A program made the translations under genes and the position numbers. Positions 42,435 to 55,699 of a DNA stretch of 64,000 nucleotides are shown here, one piece after another (positions within the stretch are counted from its first letter, which is position 1; each line of letters opens with the position of its first letter). Under the pieces are notes generated by a model, which was not told the DNA's origin, did not search any database, and saw only the letters and a list, made by a program, of their open reading frames with translations. The stretch is from Puffinus mauretanicus (Eukaryota; Chordata; Aves; Procellariiformes; Procellariidae): assembly GCA_023333565.1 (NCBI GenBank), contig JAJKFH010001865.1, positions 7,626,001-7,690,000 of the forward strand, in the 5' to 3' direction.

Positions 42435-45400
42435 GATTCCTTTCCAGAAGAAAGAATTTTTATAACTACTTTGCCTGCAGCCTGGTTTGTAGGTTACACA
42501 TTGTTCGATGTACCTTTATTCCTCATTCTCTATTCAGACAAATACATTTAGTGGAGACATAAACCCCCAGCCTCACTGGGTCACCCAGTCTCACCACACA
42601 GCTGCCACACCAGATCTTAAAATAAGGAAAAAGTATTTGTCAAACTGATTAATTCCTACGCAGTATCCTTTGATGCCCGAATTCTGATACCGTTATCCAC
42701 ACTGGATGGGAATTTAATTTTGCGATAGTTTTACTGATCTCAGTTGAAATACCTGTAAAGCAAAGCACACATCTAACATGAGTAAAGGAATTATAATCCC
42801 ACATTTTAAAACATTTATCTCTTTGGATTTCTAATTTTGAAACAATAAAGTAATGAATGCTAAAAGTGTTTAAAAATAAAAAAAGCAGATATAGTTGAAA
42901 AAATTGTTATAAAATAAAATAGCTTTAACTGAGCTTGCATGTAGAAAAATTCTACTTATAGGGAAGTGACCATGCAGTCAGATCACAGTTCAGCTTATTT
43001 TTGGTTATCATTCATGAAGCATTGTGGGGAAAAAATGTTATGTGTGGTCTTTATAGTAAGTTTTTTTTCTCATTGCAATTACTGGGATAATACCAATATT
43101 ATCCCATACAAATTAACTACAATATAGGGCTATGCTGAGGACGAATCGAGTCATTTGAGGATGAATTATTAACAGCTACATGTATTTTTCAGCACTTGTT
43201 GATTTTGTGTAGTATTCTGCACCTTAATCAGGCAGCAGTTGTCTGGTCACTTTCATTTTCTGGCTTAGTACAAATTAATTACTTTGTAATATAAAAAATT
43301 ATCTCTGCTTTCAACTTGAAGAAAAAAAAATCATATTAGGATTTGCATATGTTTCTTTCCCGAAAGCATAGCCTCTTCTATAAATTCAAATCCTAGACTT
43401 AGAATTGGTAACATGTTGTTCATGTATGTCAGCCAAAAGTGTTTAAAAAGTACACACAAAATGTAGAAAAACAAAAGGTCAGCTCCATAAAGGAATAACC
43501 AAATTCCTTTTTAGGTGATTAAATACCACTGAGGTCAGAGGCTTGGGGTTCAAAGTATCTTTGTAGATCTGGGTTATAGATCGATTTAAGCTAGCTGTGT
43601 TGTTAGACTTGACTGTTGCACAGAACAGTCTGCAAGAAGTAGTCACTAATTTTAGAAGAAAATATCTGATGTCATGGCTTACACTGAAGTCTTTTATTTA
43701 TGACTAATTCAGATAAAGCTTTCCAATGCTTTTTTTTTTCTTTTTTCTAGGACACTAAGGATTAATTCACAGGCAGGCTTAGGGAACAGGGCACAGTAAG
43801 CCAAGAGATTTGACTGTTGGCAGTGACAGCTGTTTCAGAAACTAGTAATACTGCTTGCTAGCCAGTTTGAAGATCTGGGTGAACCATGGTAAAGGAAAGG
43901 TTAAAGAACATTCTGTTTTTCAGTGTAAGGAAATATCTACTCCAATTACTGCATTCTTGTGTAACCCCCCTTGCAGAAAATTTGTAGGCAGTTGTATTGA
44001 GCTGTTTAAAGCCTTGGGGACATCTTAGCTTCAAGTGAATCATGGTTTAGGAAAAATGTTGTGAAAAGAATGGCTAGGCAAAACAAGGATGACAAAAGGC
44101 ATGCTTTACTGCTATGCCTCCATTATTCAGAGGCAGAGGTCTCACCTATCAAATAGGACATACTACTTATAACATGAAGAATGTAACGTGAACTACTTAT
44201 TTTACAGAAGACACAAGATGCAGACTCTCCCCCATAACGCATATAATCTAAAGTCTTAATCAAGCTTCCACCCTTTTAGCAGTGGATTAGATTTAAACTT
44301 GAAACCACCTAACACCGGCCTTTCATATGACAAATCTTTTGACTTCCCCTCTGCCCACCCCACCCCCTCAACTTTCCTGCAAAATTTCAGTGCCCGTGAG
44401 AAGGTGGTAACACCCTCCCTTTACCCAGAAAAACAGTGCAGTGCAGCAGACTGAGTAAAATCACTCTCTGCCAAAGGACTCTAATTCTGTCCTAAAACAC
44501 GGAATCATAAAACGTGGTAATGGCAATACTGGCTCAGTGATGAAATTCACAGCATCAGCACCTACAAGAAATAGCTTGAGACCTCCAAATTTATTTGGCA
44601 TTTACCAAGAAAAGCCACTCCTAAGTATTATTCATTCATGTTGCATTTGAGACAGGGATCGGAAGATTTAAGGGACATAGAAATTATGCTTTGCTTTGCT
44701 GCCACAATGTTTTGGCATTTGAAATGCTGACTGTCTTGATTTAAATGCCATCTGCAATGTGGGTCAAGTGTGAACAAAAGATGCATCTAGGAACTACTTT
44801 ATGGCTTGCATGCCTCTACTCCTGATACTGCCTGTTGACAGAAGATGAAAAGCTGAGCTCCCAAAGGTATTAAGAGTAGCCATTTGCTTGCAAAAGGAGA
44901 TTAACGCCCACACTTATTCTTCTTGTTCCTCTAAGTTCATTTAAAAATTGTAACAATTTGATCCAAATTAATCAGTGAAGCAGAGAACAAATGGCATCAA
45001 CTTCAAGTGAGGCTATACAGCAAAGTTCTACTTCGAGACTCTCTAGGGAAAGTTTCACTAGTCCTCCCTAGTGCATTGCCTAACAAAATTTTGTATGCTT
45101 TTCTTCTCAAAATAGGCTTCTGGATACCATGAGGCACTAACTAGGAAAGAGTGGCCCAACCTTCACACCAGCCGAGAAAAGGAAGCTGCAAGAGCTCTGA
45201 ACACAAACTGGCTACACATCCAAAAGCTGAAATGCAGTAACGACCAAAATGTTTCATGGAAATGAAACGTGCTGTGGGCTGCTTGAATCCTCCTATCTTT
45301 CGTAAAAGACACCACAAGGACAGTACCTTCAACAATACGCTGTAATATCTGACGCTAGCTGGAAACCTGAAATGAAAACCTATTAACTACTTGTTACATC

Positions 45401-46671
45401 TGTGCAAACCCACTGACATAAATTTCTCTCATTTTTCTGACTTCTCTGAAGCTGGCTGGATAGCATTGATACAAGCAGAATCTGGTTTATTTTCTTTAAA
45501 TACTTAAACTCATTTCCATTCTGGCCTTCAAAGTTCCCCAAGGTACAATTTGCTCTGTTAAAAAAAAAAAAGAGCATCAGCTTTTTTCTTTATTGCTTAT
45601 TCATGTTTCCCACTTCGCAGTAATTCAGCATGGTAAACAAACAGCCTCCCTCTTATATGCTGGTTTGAGTTCCAATTTTGGCAGTTTTGTAAACTAAAGT
45701 TTTACACTCCCACCATAGTTAGGATAACTTCATTCCCTAATGGATACTTAACACATCTAATTACTCTATTTTTGAGCTGCAAGCGCTGTTGAAAAATGTC
45801 TCCATTCTTTCATTCCAGTAGCTTTCCAGCTGCAACGTTTTCTACTGAATAAAACATTTTCAGTGACTTTGCCCATAAATAATACAGCACAAAGACCAAT
45901 GTAGTCCCAACTGTACATAATAACCTCAGAATTCCACTGAGGGTTTTCTAGTGACATCATAATAAACTGCAAGAAGAAGCTGAAGATGTATTGAATTGCA
46001 GTTTGTGTATATTTCATTCTTTTTTACACATGATAAGAAAACTCAGACATTTGTCACAGTAATTTAAACATTTTTCTGGACTACTACAAAACTAGAAGGG
46101 ACATAATTTCAAAGCAGGATGAAAAGGCATATTTCATATTTGTAAGGACAAACTGAATGACTGAATTTCATTATTATTTATTTTGCGTGTACAAATTCCC
46201 ATGTTTTTTCACGCTCCTTCAAATGTAAGGCTTTTTAAACTTGAAAAAAAAATCAGCCTCCCTCAAAACCTTAAGATCAATGTTGACAAATATTGATGCA
46301 GAATATCATTTTACTCCCTTATAAATTATGAAGGGATTATAATTGGGACTACAGGGTCAATCAGTTGGGTTGTGTCAAAATACCCCTCCAACACTTCACG
46401 ATCTCAAAGTCCGTTATTCAGATCTCAAAAGAAAATGATAACCTGATTTAACTGGTAATACCACTGTGACAGGGGAATAATTTGCTCAGGTGATTTTAGT
46501 CTGTTTTACATGTCTCCCTGTTCGAGTGCTTAGCCCTCTAATAGATGAAAGTGTTGAGGTTGTTAGCCCAGAAAGGAAGGATAACAACCATTGACACTTC
46601 ATTTCCAATTGGGAACGAATAAGGACTGGTAATGCCTGGGCATTTCGGGCCACAGGACACCAACTCTTCCA

Positions 46672-46695
46672 CCCCCCCCCCCCAAAAAAAAAAAA
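46672..46695 (+). repeat. C12A12 homopolymer junction
   Basis: Twelve C are followed directly by twelve A. On the minus strand (the GRID2 sense strand) this is T12G12. It is likely to be length-variable and prone to sequencing error. Confidence 0.9.
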
Positions 46696-48001
46696 GAGCA
46701 GAGAGAAAGAAAAAGTGCAAGAGGATGCTCCTAATGGGGAGAGTCAGGAGATAACCATGCACTCAAAGTGCTGCTTCTCTTCTTGGGTCTGAGCTTCGGT
46801 TTCCAATTGCAAATAAGACTTGGCTGCTATTGCAGATGTTTACTTGTCCATGTGCTGTTAAAGCCTGGATTGGTTTTAGTATGTAGAAAATCCTCACCTA
46901 GAGGATAAGTGCCTTAGTGAGACCGCAGCGATCGGCTGGCATGCAGTGACACTTGAACCTAACCTATGAATTCACAGGAGGCCAAGGCTCCCCCTGCCAA
47001 GTCTACACTAGTGGCTCACTGTCTCAGGGGGCATTTCAAAGAGATTTGGAAAGCAGCTGAACCAGAGGCAGCAAGACCTTAGGTGATGATACACAGAAGA
47101 CAGGGATTTGAATCAACAACTGGAGTGAGAAAACTGAATTTTCCCTAAGGTCAGCATTGAGCCTGACTTGAAGGTCACGTTCTAACTTTTCCAGAGGAAG
47201 AAATTCAGCAGAACTCTTCTTTAAAGCCACTCTATCATTTTTGCAAAGAAGGATTTATGGGAAAGGCTAACTTTGTCACTCTCACATACTTTCATGGACT
47301 TGTAGCCTCAAGATTAAGAACCTGCTATGGAAAAATGGCCAGCTACCCCTTGGAGTGCTTGGCTAACTAATGCTTCACTGTATTTTCTAGTCTCTGCTTT
47401 GACCCAAGAGGAAGGATTTGGGGGTGGGGGAGGTCACTGGAGCAGTGGGAGTGAGGAAAATTCAGCATGCAGCTTGCTGAAGAAGAGGAGACTGGAGAAC
47501 AAAAGGGCACAGCGAGAGGGTAGGAGACCCAGAAAGGTTCCTGTGGTATGGAGAGATGAGATGATCTGGAAAAACAGATTGGAAGTTGTGACAGAAAAAC
47601 AGTTCACCATAAAAGGAACAGGAGAAGACAGGGACTTTCACATTAGGGAGGCATGAAGCAAAAGAACTAATAGACAGAAAAAAAGAGAACAATGTGATCT
47701 GTTAATGTAGTAAGAGAACACCTGGGAGCAGAAGGAACAAAGATGACTAGTAAGTGAATTTTTATTATTTGTTGCTATTAACACATCTTTGCCTTGGCAA
47801 GAAAAGGTGAATTCAGCTTTGAGCTCCCCATACATTGAAGAAACGTTGGGCTCCTCCTGATCAAAGTGTTAGAGCACAAGTACTGTGGGATGCATTTGAA
47901 TGGAAAGCATAGCCTGAAAACACACAGCAACAATTTATATTTTCCCATTTCAAATACTGATACATTGGTTATCTTAAACTCCGTTGCTTCTTTCAAAATA
48001 C

Positions 48002-48055
48002 GTATATGTGCATACATATGTATGTATATGTGCATACATATGTATGTATATGTGC
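48002..48055 (+). repeat. 22-bp minisatellite, about 2.5 copies, with internal palindromes
   Basis: Two perfect head-to-tail copies of a 22-bp unit beginning GTATATGTGCATACATATG (48002-48023 and 48024-48045) are followed by a partial third (48046-48055). The unit contains the perfect palindrome CATACATATGTATG, so the locus may form hairpins or slip. It lies about 230 bp beyond the donor of the M3 exon, inside the downstream intron. Confidence 0.9.
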
Positions 48056-48279
48056 CACAGAAGAGTATCTGCCAGAGGCCAACAATTCTGATCCTAAAGA
48101 CAAAGTTTCTCCAGGGAGACTGGAAGTCTATGGTATATTGTTATTTTTTTAGCTTCCAAACTACTTCTCAGGATGATAAAAATTTCTCCCTTTTCTCACA
48201 TTCACTAGAACATTCATACCCCTCTACGTGTATATATATGTTCACCCTCCTTTCCCTCAATTCATTCTTTATCGACTTA

Positions 48280-48621
<342 letters not shown>

Positions 48622-51600
48622 TCATGACGGTATTTAATCTCTTTTGCTATTGTGCCTTTAACTGCAATTCATCTGCCAGTCCTGTCCAGTAATGGAAATA
48701 GACTTCAAGATCTCAGAACAAAAAGAGCAAAAGTAAATTCTTACAATGTTCTTTCCTTGGAGATCTTATCTACAAACCTTAATTAAGTTTTCCTTGCATT
48801 CTTGAGAACATGAAGTTAAAAACCTCATCAAAACACAATTATTTTTCATAGTTCTGTAGGCAGGCAGATGCTCATGAGAGCCATATGTATGTGTACAACT
48901 TGCTGCAAGTGAACTTGGATGTGCAAAAACCCTAAAAAATCACATGTATTGAAGAAGAATGCAAAATTGTTTTGTATTCCCATAGTTGCTTTCCTTTAAA
49001 ATTCAACTGCCATGTAAACACAACATTAGCAGCAAGTAAACCTATCAGGACCTGAGCTGCACACCACCTGTGTGAATAGAGCCCAGTTTAGCAAGCCATG
49101 AAAAGCATTTTTTTAATTCAAATAGCTGCCCCCAAAACACACTAGTTCAGAGTCTTTGAAAGAACTCTTTCAGTTAAAGACATATGAACCACAGGTTTTT
49201 TAGATGAAGGAAAATTCATTGTTTAAAAATACCCATTTTGTCTACAGTATAAGTTTTGTCACAGCTACAAGTAACTAGGGGGAACAGGTGAATGCAGCAA
49301 CGACCCACAGCCAACAGCTCAAGATGTTCAGCCGTTTCCTCTCCCCCTATACTCAGCAATTATAAAAGCTGTCATTATTTTTGAAGTAGCTTTCTCAGAT
49401 ACAAAATCTTATGATGGTACAATAGCTGGGATTTTCAAAAGCAAAAGCAGTTTGTTACAGATTCAATCATCTGTAAGTATTTTGTGCTGGATCTTCACTT
49501 ATGCAAAAACTCCTTCACGTTTCCCCAGCAAGCAGGTTTAATAAGAATACAAATTACAATTTTTCCCATTCCAAGTACAAATAATTTTCAATTATGTATA
49601 CAAACTAGATATTTAATCAATGCTTGAATATGAAGGATCACCTTACTGTTTTGTTCAAAGTTTGTCCTACCTATAAAAAGCATTGGGAACTCTACATCAC
49701 CATACAGTAAACAAATTTGAAACTTTTTTCCTACTTCAGTGATGTGGAGTTGTACCATATGTGAAATAATAACTGACTCCATTCATTTATATTTTTGGTA
49801 TGTAAGTATTGAAAACCTTTGCATTTTAAGAATTCCAGTATCGAAAGACAAAATCTATATTAGACCTGCACAGTCGGAAATAAATTTCCTTTTATTTCCA
49901 AGATGCTATGTAATTATCTGAAATAAAAATCTACCGATCAGATTGGAAGATATTATTTCAATATAAGGACTTTTGAAGATGAACATTAACATCAACATCT
50001 AAAGATTTGGTTTTCTCTCCCACATAAATTTTAAGTGATTTTTAATAGAATATTTCTACTTTACAATTTTTTGCAATGTCTTTGGAATATTTCATTTTAA
50101 AATGATTTTTAATACAATGAAAAGTGCAGACAGCTATATCAATTTATTGGAACAGGCTGTTTGTCCTTTTAACTTTCAGGTGCCAATCCCTGCAGATAAT
50201 CTTCATATTGAATTGAAATGGGTAGAGTGATAGAGAAGAAGCCAATGATCTCCTGGACATCCTTGCATTTTCATTTTTCAGCTTAATGAGTAAAACTTCA
50301 AGTTCTCACATTTTTTTTATTGAAATGAAATGTCAGAAAAGAAAGGACCACTGAAAGTCACACTCCTGCCTTCTAGTTTTCAAGAGAGGATGCTGTGCTA
50401 CAAGTGACCATGAAAGCCGTCATAGACCCCACAGCCACAGCATTCCCCTACTGTTCATATGGTGCAGTTTTCCTACCTATCGGTAAGGTTGACCCCCCTA
50501 TTCACTGTTACTTTTCTTTTTTAACACCCATGTTAACAATAGACTTTAAAAAACTGTGAGTGCTGGTCATCCCAAGTGCTTTTAGTGAAGTCTTATTCCT
50601 AATTCACAGTTGTACCTTGTATTATCAGCAGTTAATAAATGAAACTTGAGGACAAAGCTTGCATCCAAGTACATGTACAAGAAACACATATCAAAATAAT
50701 TCATCATTCCTGCTGCTACTCTAAAATCTTTGCACTGGCGCTTCTTAAACCACCATTTCTAAAGCAGGACTGACACTGTAACTGCATAGGTACATGATTT
50801 TTAAGCAGTACAGGCAGGCTATCCACCTCTCCCAGTGAAAGAAAGAAAGAAATAAAAATCAAAGGAGATCTTTTACTGCCACAGTATCATTTCTTTGGCA
50901 TCTATTAGGAAACTTAATGCGATACAGTCTTTTTCTATTGTACTGTTTGCTAAAACACTTTCCGCACCATGACAGCTCACCTTAAGAAACCTCTTCACTC
51001 CCTTCCCCCAGTTTTGTTACTAGGGATAAAACTTTCCGGAGTTTTCTTTCAGTCCAAATTTACACGTTTTCTCAGTGCAGAAGAGTACCATATAATTCAG
51101 GAGAGCAACAATCATTAGTTTTCTATTAACATCACCATGAAAAAGAGCTACAGACCTAACAGTCACTGTTGTTGACTGCAAATTAGTATGCAGAAGGGAT
51201 ATGCATGCAAACCTCCCAGGGCTCTGCTTCCCAATGTCTAGCATGAGTTTCAGCATATGATGACAGCATATTCTAGTTATGAGGGGCTATGCACAGGACA
51301 CACAATGCAAGGAAGGAGAGAACGAAGAAGATAAAACAAGTCTTTCCCTGCTGTTGTCTTTCATATCATACCAACAAAGCTTAATAACGCCTAATGGCAA
51401 AGGGGACCACCTGGTGCCATGTAAACTCACGTTGGTGACCAGAGTAAAATCTATCCCATCACACCTTGTTTCTGCAAAATTCATCAGTGGGAGTTAACAT
51501 GCTGGTTATGGTTACACTAAAAACACTACTGTTGTAACATGCTAAGCAACACTTAAAAATACTGACCTCCACTCATGAAGCAAATGGAAATCAAAGAAGA

Positions 51601-52395
51601 CACTCAGCAGTCCTGGAGCAGCATGCTTTGTCATCTTAAGAGACAGTCCTCATATGAATACAGAGGCTGTATTATTCTTTAGACTTGGCACTTCCAATAC
51701 ATTGGCAGAAGGGTATAATGCGGCACAAAATGCCAGTACCTGTAGATCACCTGTGTTGTGGCTACCTAGTATAATTCAGCTGACATTTTTGATGCGTACT
51801 AAAAATAATTTAAAAATCTAATCCGCCTTTAAAATTTTCAGATTTCATGTGCAGGAAGGAAAAGGTATTTTCCAGAGTAAACTGAACTAGCAAAAAGCGA
51901 TCTTATTGGGAGTTTTCTGAAAGAACTGAATTACCATTGAAGTGACAGTGAAAGAAATTACTTTTAGTCCTCCCACTCTCATCTAATGCAGCTCTCCTTC
52001 ATCAATCCTAGACCAGTTTAATGCTGGCCTACTTCAGATGACAGGCTTAGACTGCAACTTATCTTATGAATTTTTGTTTATTCCAATTTCTTCCCAAGTG
52101 CTTTAAGCTAAATATCAGAAGGTAAGAAAAATAATGCATTGTCTTGACAATACAAACAATATAATGTATAATTATGACAGACCTCAATATCAGGAAAAAC
52201 CCACCTTAGGTGCTAAAATGTGAACCTATACAATTCCCGTACAGATTTCTAATACCTTTTAAGTTATTCTCCCTTGTTAGCAGTAAGTTTAAAGGTTTCT
52301 TCAAGTCAAAAATTGCAAGAGAGGATTACAGGCAAGAAGGAGGAATGAAATCACGAGAAAAATATGCAAATTGAGGATCACAGCCTGGTGAGATC

Positions 52396-52896
52396 TTGGT
52401 ATTCTATAATTCGGGACTAAATTCTGGACTAAATTCCCACAACATTCTCCTAGAGAAGCTGGCGGCTCAAGGCTTAGAGAGGTACACTCTTTGCTGGGTA
52501 AAAAACTGGCTGGACGGCCGAGCCCAGAGAGTTGTGGTGAACGGAGTTAAATCCAGTTGGTGGCCGGTCACGAGCGGTGTTCCCAAGGGCTCAGTATTGG
52601 GGCCGGTCCTGTTCAATATCTTTATCAACGATCTGGATGAAGGGACTGAGTGCTCCCTCAGTAAGTTTGCAGATGACACCAAGCTGGGCGGGAGTGTTGA
52701 TCTGCTCGAGGGTAGGAAGGCTCTGCAGAGGGACCTGGACAGGCTGGATCGATGGGCCGAGGCCAACTGTATGAGATTCAACAAGGCCAAGTACCGGGTC
52801 CTGCACCGACCACAACAACCCCAGGCAATGCTACAGGCTTGGGGAAGAGTGGCTGGAAAGCTGCCCGGAGGAAAAGGACCTGGGGGTGCTGATTGA
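52396..52896 (+). pseudogene. CR1 ORF2 fragment: reverse transcriptase palm and thumb, first frame
   Basis: This open frame covers the part of the CR1 reverse transcriptase from the SHNILLEK block to HRPQQP, including [37 protein letters not shown] and [11 protein letters not shown]. About a dozen codons before SHNIL belong to flanking intron DNA, and the last 25-30 codons are out of the true CR1 frame because of an indel near 52800-52835. It is not an active gene: it has no promoter, start or upstream domains. Confidence 0.85.
52414..52437 (+). repeat. 12-bp tandem duplication at the CR1 5' junction
   Basis: GGACTAAATTCT is followed directly by GGACTAAATTCC (11 of 12 identical), at the point where CR1 homology begins. 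It may be filler or a micro-duplication from the 5' joining step of the insertion, or may pre-date it. Confidence 0.7.
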
Positions 52897-53467
52897 CAGT
52901 CGGCTGAACATGAGCCGGCAGTGTGCCCAGGTGGCCAAGAAGGCCAATGGTATCCTGGCCTGTATCAGAAAGAGTGTGGCCAGCAGGACTAGGGAGGTGA
53001 TCGTGCCCCTGTACTCGGCACTGGTGAGGCCGCACCTCGAATGCTGTGTTCAGTTTTGGGCCTCTCACTACAAGAAGGACATGGAGGTGCTGGACCATGT
53101 CCAGAGAAGGGCAACGAAGTTGATGAAGGGTCTGGAGAACAAGTCTTATGAGAAGTGGCTGAGGGAACTGGGACTCTTTAGTCTGGAGAAGAAGAGGCTG
53201 ACGGGAGATCTCATCGCGCTCCACAACTACCTGACAGGAGGTTGTAGCGAGGTGGGGTTTGGTCTCTTCTCCCAAGTAACTAGTGATAGGACGAGAGGAA
53301 ATGGCCTCAAGTTGCGCCAAGGGAGGTTTAGATTGGACATTAGGAAAAATTTCTTTACTGAAAGAGTGGTCAGGCCTTGGACCAGGCTGCCCAGGGAAGT
53401 GGTTGAGTCACCATCCCTGGAAGTATTTAAAAGACGTGTAGATGTGGCGCTTAGGGACATGGTGTAG
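52886..53467 (+). pseudogene. CR1 ORF2 fragment: C-terminal region after the frameshift
   Basis: This is the second frame of the same CR1 copy. It reads [20 protein letters not shown], then [40 protein letters not shown] and [14 protein letters not shown], down to the ORF2 stop. The matching CR1 frame extends about 50 bases left of the listed start ([18 protein letters not shown]). The long uninterrupted frame suggests a fairly recent insertion. Confidence 0.85.
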
Positions 53468-53533
53468 TGGGCATGGTGGTGTTGGGTTGACGGTTGGACT
53501 CGATGATCTTAGAGGTCTTTTCCAACCTTAATG

Positions 53534-53557
53534 ATTCTATGATTCTATGATTCTATG
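53534..53557 (+). repeat. CR1 3'-terminal (ATTCTATG)3
   Basis: These are three perfect 8-bp units forming the 3' end of the larger CR1. This end is where target-primed reverse transcription began. Confidence 0.93.
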
Positions 53558-55680
53558 AAATTTGAATAATTCAAAATGCATAGGCTCTTTCTCCAAACAT
53601 CTTGTTCTCAGGGATTTGTCAGTTGTTTGCCTGAAGAAAAACTGCATTCATCTGCGTAGTCCAGAACTATGAAAGTGTTTCCGATAGAAATGGAAAAAAT
53701 TCTTTTTTGTGGACAAAAAGAAACAGTGAAATGTTTCTTGGAGAACTTTTAACTACAGTTGGCATTTCTGAGATCAAGCCTGGTGGCAGCCATCTTGCTG
53801 AAAAGTGATGCAATTTTTGTTACTAGTCGTCCAGGCAGTAAATGTGCAAGATAAGGTGTCTCTCTGATTTAATATCGATTTAACAACTTCACTGGGAATG
53901 CACAATATTTATAAATAAAATTAATTTGCTTAACAGCTCAAAAAAATTTTTTTTACTATTATTAAAGCAATTAGCTTGGCATAAAGCCCACAATGTTGAG
54001 AAAAACTTGGAATTGATTATTGAGAACAATAATGCCATTTGAAGATTAATCATTGAAATGTACTTTATAAACAACTACGCACATAGAGAAAAGCCAAAAC
54101 CCACCATTTTTCTATGGCCTGAATTTGCTAACTCTACTAGATGATGTTTCTGGGGGGAGTTGAGAGCTGGACTGGCAGTCTGCTGCAGCTACTCCATATG
54201 TGAAGAGAGGCTTGGATGAGAAGCCTCTGTCCTTCTCCTACAGGAAGGACACTACAAGAATCACAGCTTGCAATTTCTATTTTTGATAACCACAGCTGCC
54301 AGGTAAATCCCAAAGACTAGGTTCTTATTATAGACAAAACTCAATTTGTCACCAATGCTTACCATCAAGGCTACCCTACCATTCTCACTTTAAGAACGTA
54401 TCTCTGTTGCGAATAACACTGTCAAATTTCAATCATTTAAGCTGCAACAGTCTCTGCGAGAGGTCTGCAGTGAACTGAATTTCTGTGTAAGGAGTTTTAG
54501 CCAGATAAGTTTTTCAGATAATTTTGAGAACAATGAAGATTATGTTAATTGTGACTGTTTTGTTGAGGAAGTCTAAAACTATCAAACTTGAAAGCAAGGA
54601 TCTTGATTGTGCTTGGAAAAGGAAGGTGAAGAAATAATAGGGTGGGTTATCTGGGGACAGATTTTGGTTTTGCTTTTTCTCGCAAAAATTCTGTCCATAT
54701 TCAGTGAATTATTGGCCTTTGGGAAAAAACACAAAGGACCAGGAGTTGGCTGCAGTTTAGCCTTTAGCTTGTTAGAACAGTCACAGCAATTATGCTGTGC
54801 ATCTGCAATTTCCATTTGCACAAATATAAAGTGTAGAATTCTGTTGCAAACAGTTTAGATCAATGTACGTCTTATGTTTTCTTTGTGAAAGGGACATTTA
54901 ATAGAGAGTGGGTGTAAGGGGAGTAGTTTGTATTAACAAAGAGGCAAAGGCATTTTATATTTCAGCTATTTTTGCCATGAGAAACAAAACCTAAAGTTTG
55001 ACTGAGCTCTGTTATCTTTACAAAACTCTGCAAAGCAGAGCTCTTCAAAGGCAGAGTCTTTCAGGGCATTAGCTATTGCTATTGTTCTGTTAAAAACTTT
55101 CTCGATAATATAAAATCTCTCCTGTTTTCAGTTGGAAATGTTCAATGCAGTACAGGACAAAAAAAATACTTTACAGTCAATGAAGCCTGTACCTATTTCT
55201 ACTAGCTGTGAAATAAATGCAGCTTGGAAGTTGCTGGAAAATCTCTCATCATGAATTTTTCTTCCTTTCTTTTCATTTTTCACCCATACTTTTCCATTCT
55301 TCCTTGAACTGTGCAGAGTGCATTCATTTCCATAACATATAAGCTGGCATGTCATAACCTGAGTTTGTAATATTACATTGTGTGCTGAAGTTAATGCCCA
55401 TTGACCACAGCAGGCATGACATGTATTCTCCAACAGGAGAATACAACCACTTGAATTGGTAATGCCTTCCAAATAAGCTTGTAAATCAGTGGCTGAATTC
55501 CCTAGCCTTGCAAATATTGGCAGATTGCAGGGGATTGAGAGTAGGGAAGGAACTGAGCATGAGGCAAGGCTGGCAGCCAGATTCTACAAGGTCTGGACAG
55601 GTTCAAGAGCCAGCTATTGCTTTTATTTACCACACCACCTGCTTCTCCCCTAGCATTTTGTTTTTATTAAAATGTAGTGG

Positions 55681-55699
55681 TTTTTTTTTTTTTTTTTTT
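55681..55699 (+). repeat. T19 homopolymer
   Basis: Nineteen T precede AAATTTATAT. It could be the tail of a minus-strand retrotransposed copy, but no element body is recognised to its right. Confidence 0.85.

Larger units (their letters stand above)
52435..53559 (+). mobile_element. CR1 LINE, 5'-truncated, with RT C-terminal half and intact 3' end
   Basis: This is a chicken-repeat-1 family non-LTR retrotransposon copy. It starts inside ORF2 at [19 protein letters not shown] and ends in three perfect ATTCTATG units (53534-53557), the CR1 3' signature. Translated features are the RT palm box FADDTKLGG (FADD codons at 52666-52677), the preceding [20 protein letters not shown] block, and the ORF2 C-terminal region ending [14 protein letters not shown] with a stop at 53465-53467. 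The reading frame changes between about 52800 and 52835, so the copy is inactive, and the endonuclease and N-terminal RT are absent. It is GC-rich compared with the surrounding intron. It lies antisense to GRID2. No clear target duplication is visible, as is usual for CR1. Confidence 0.95.
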
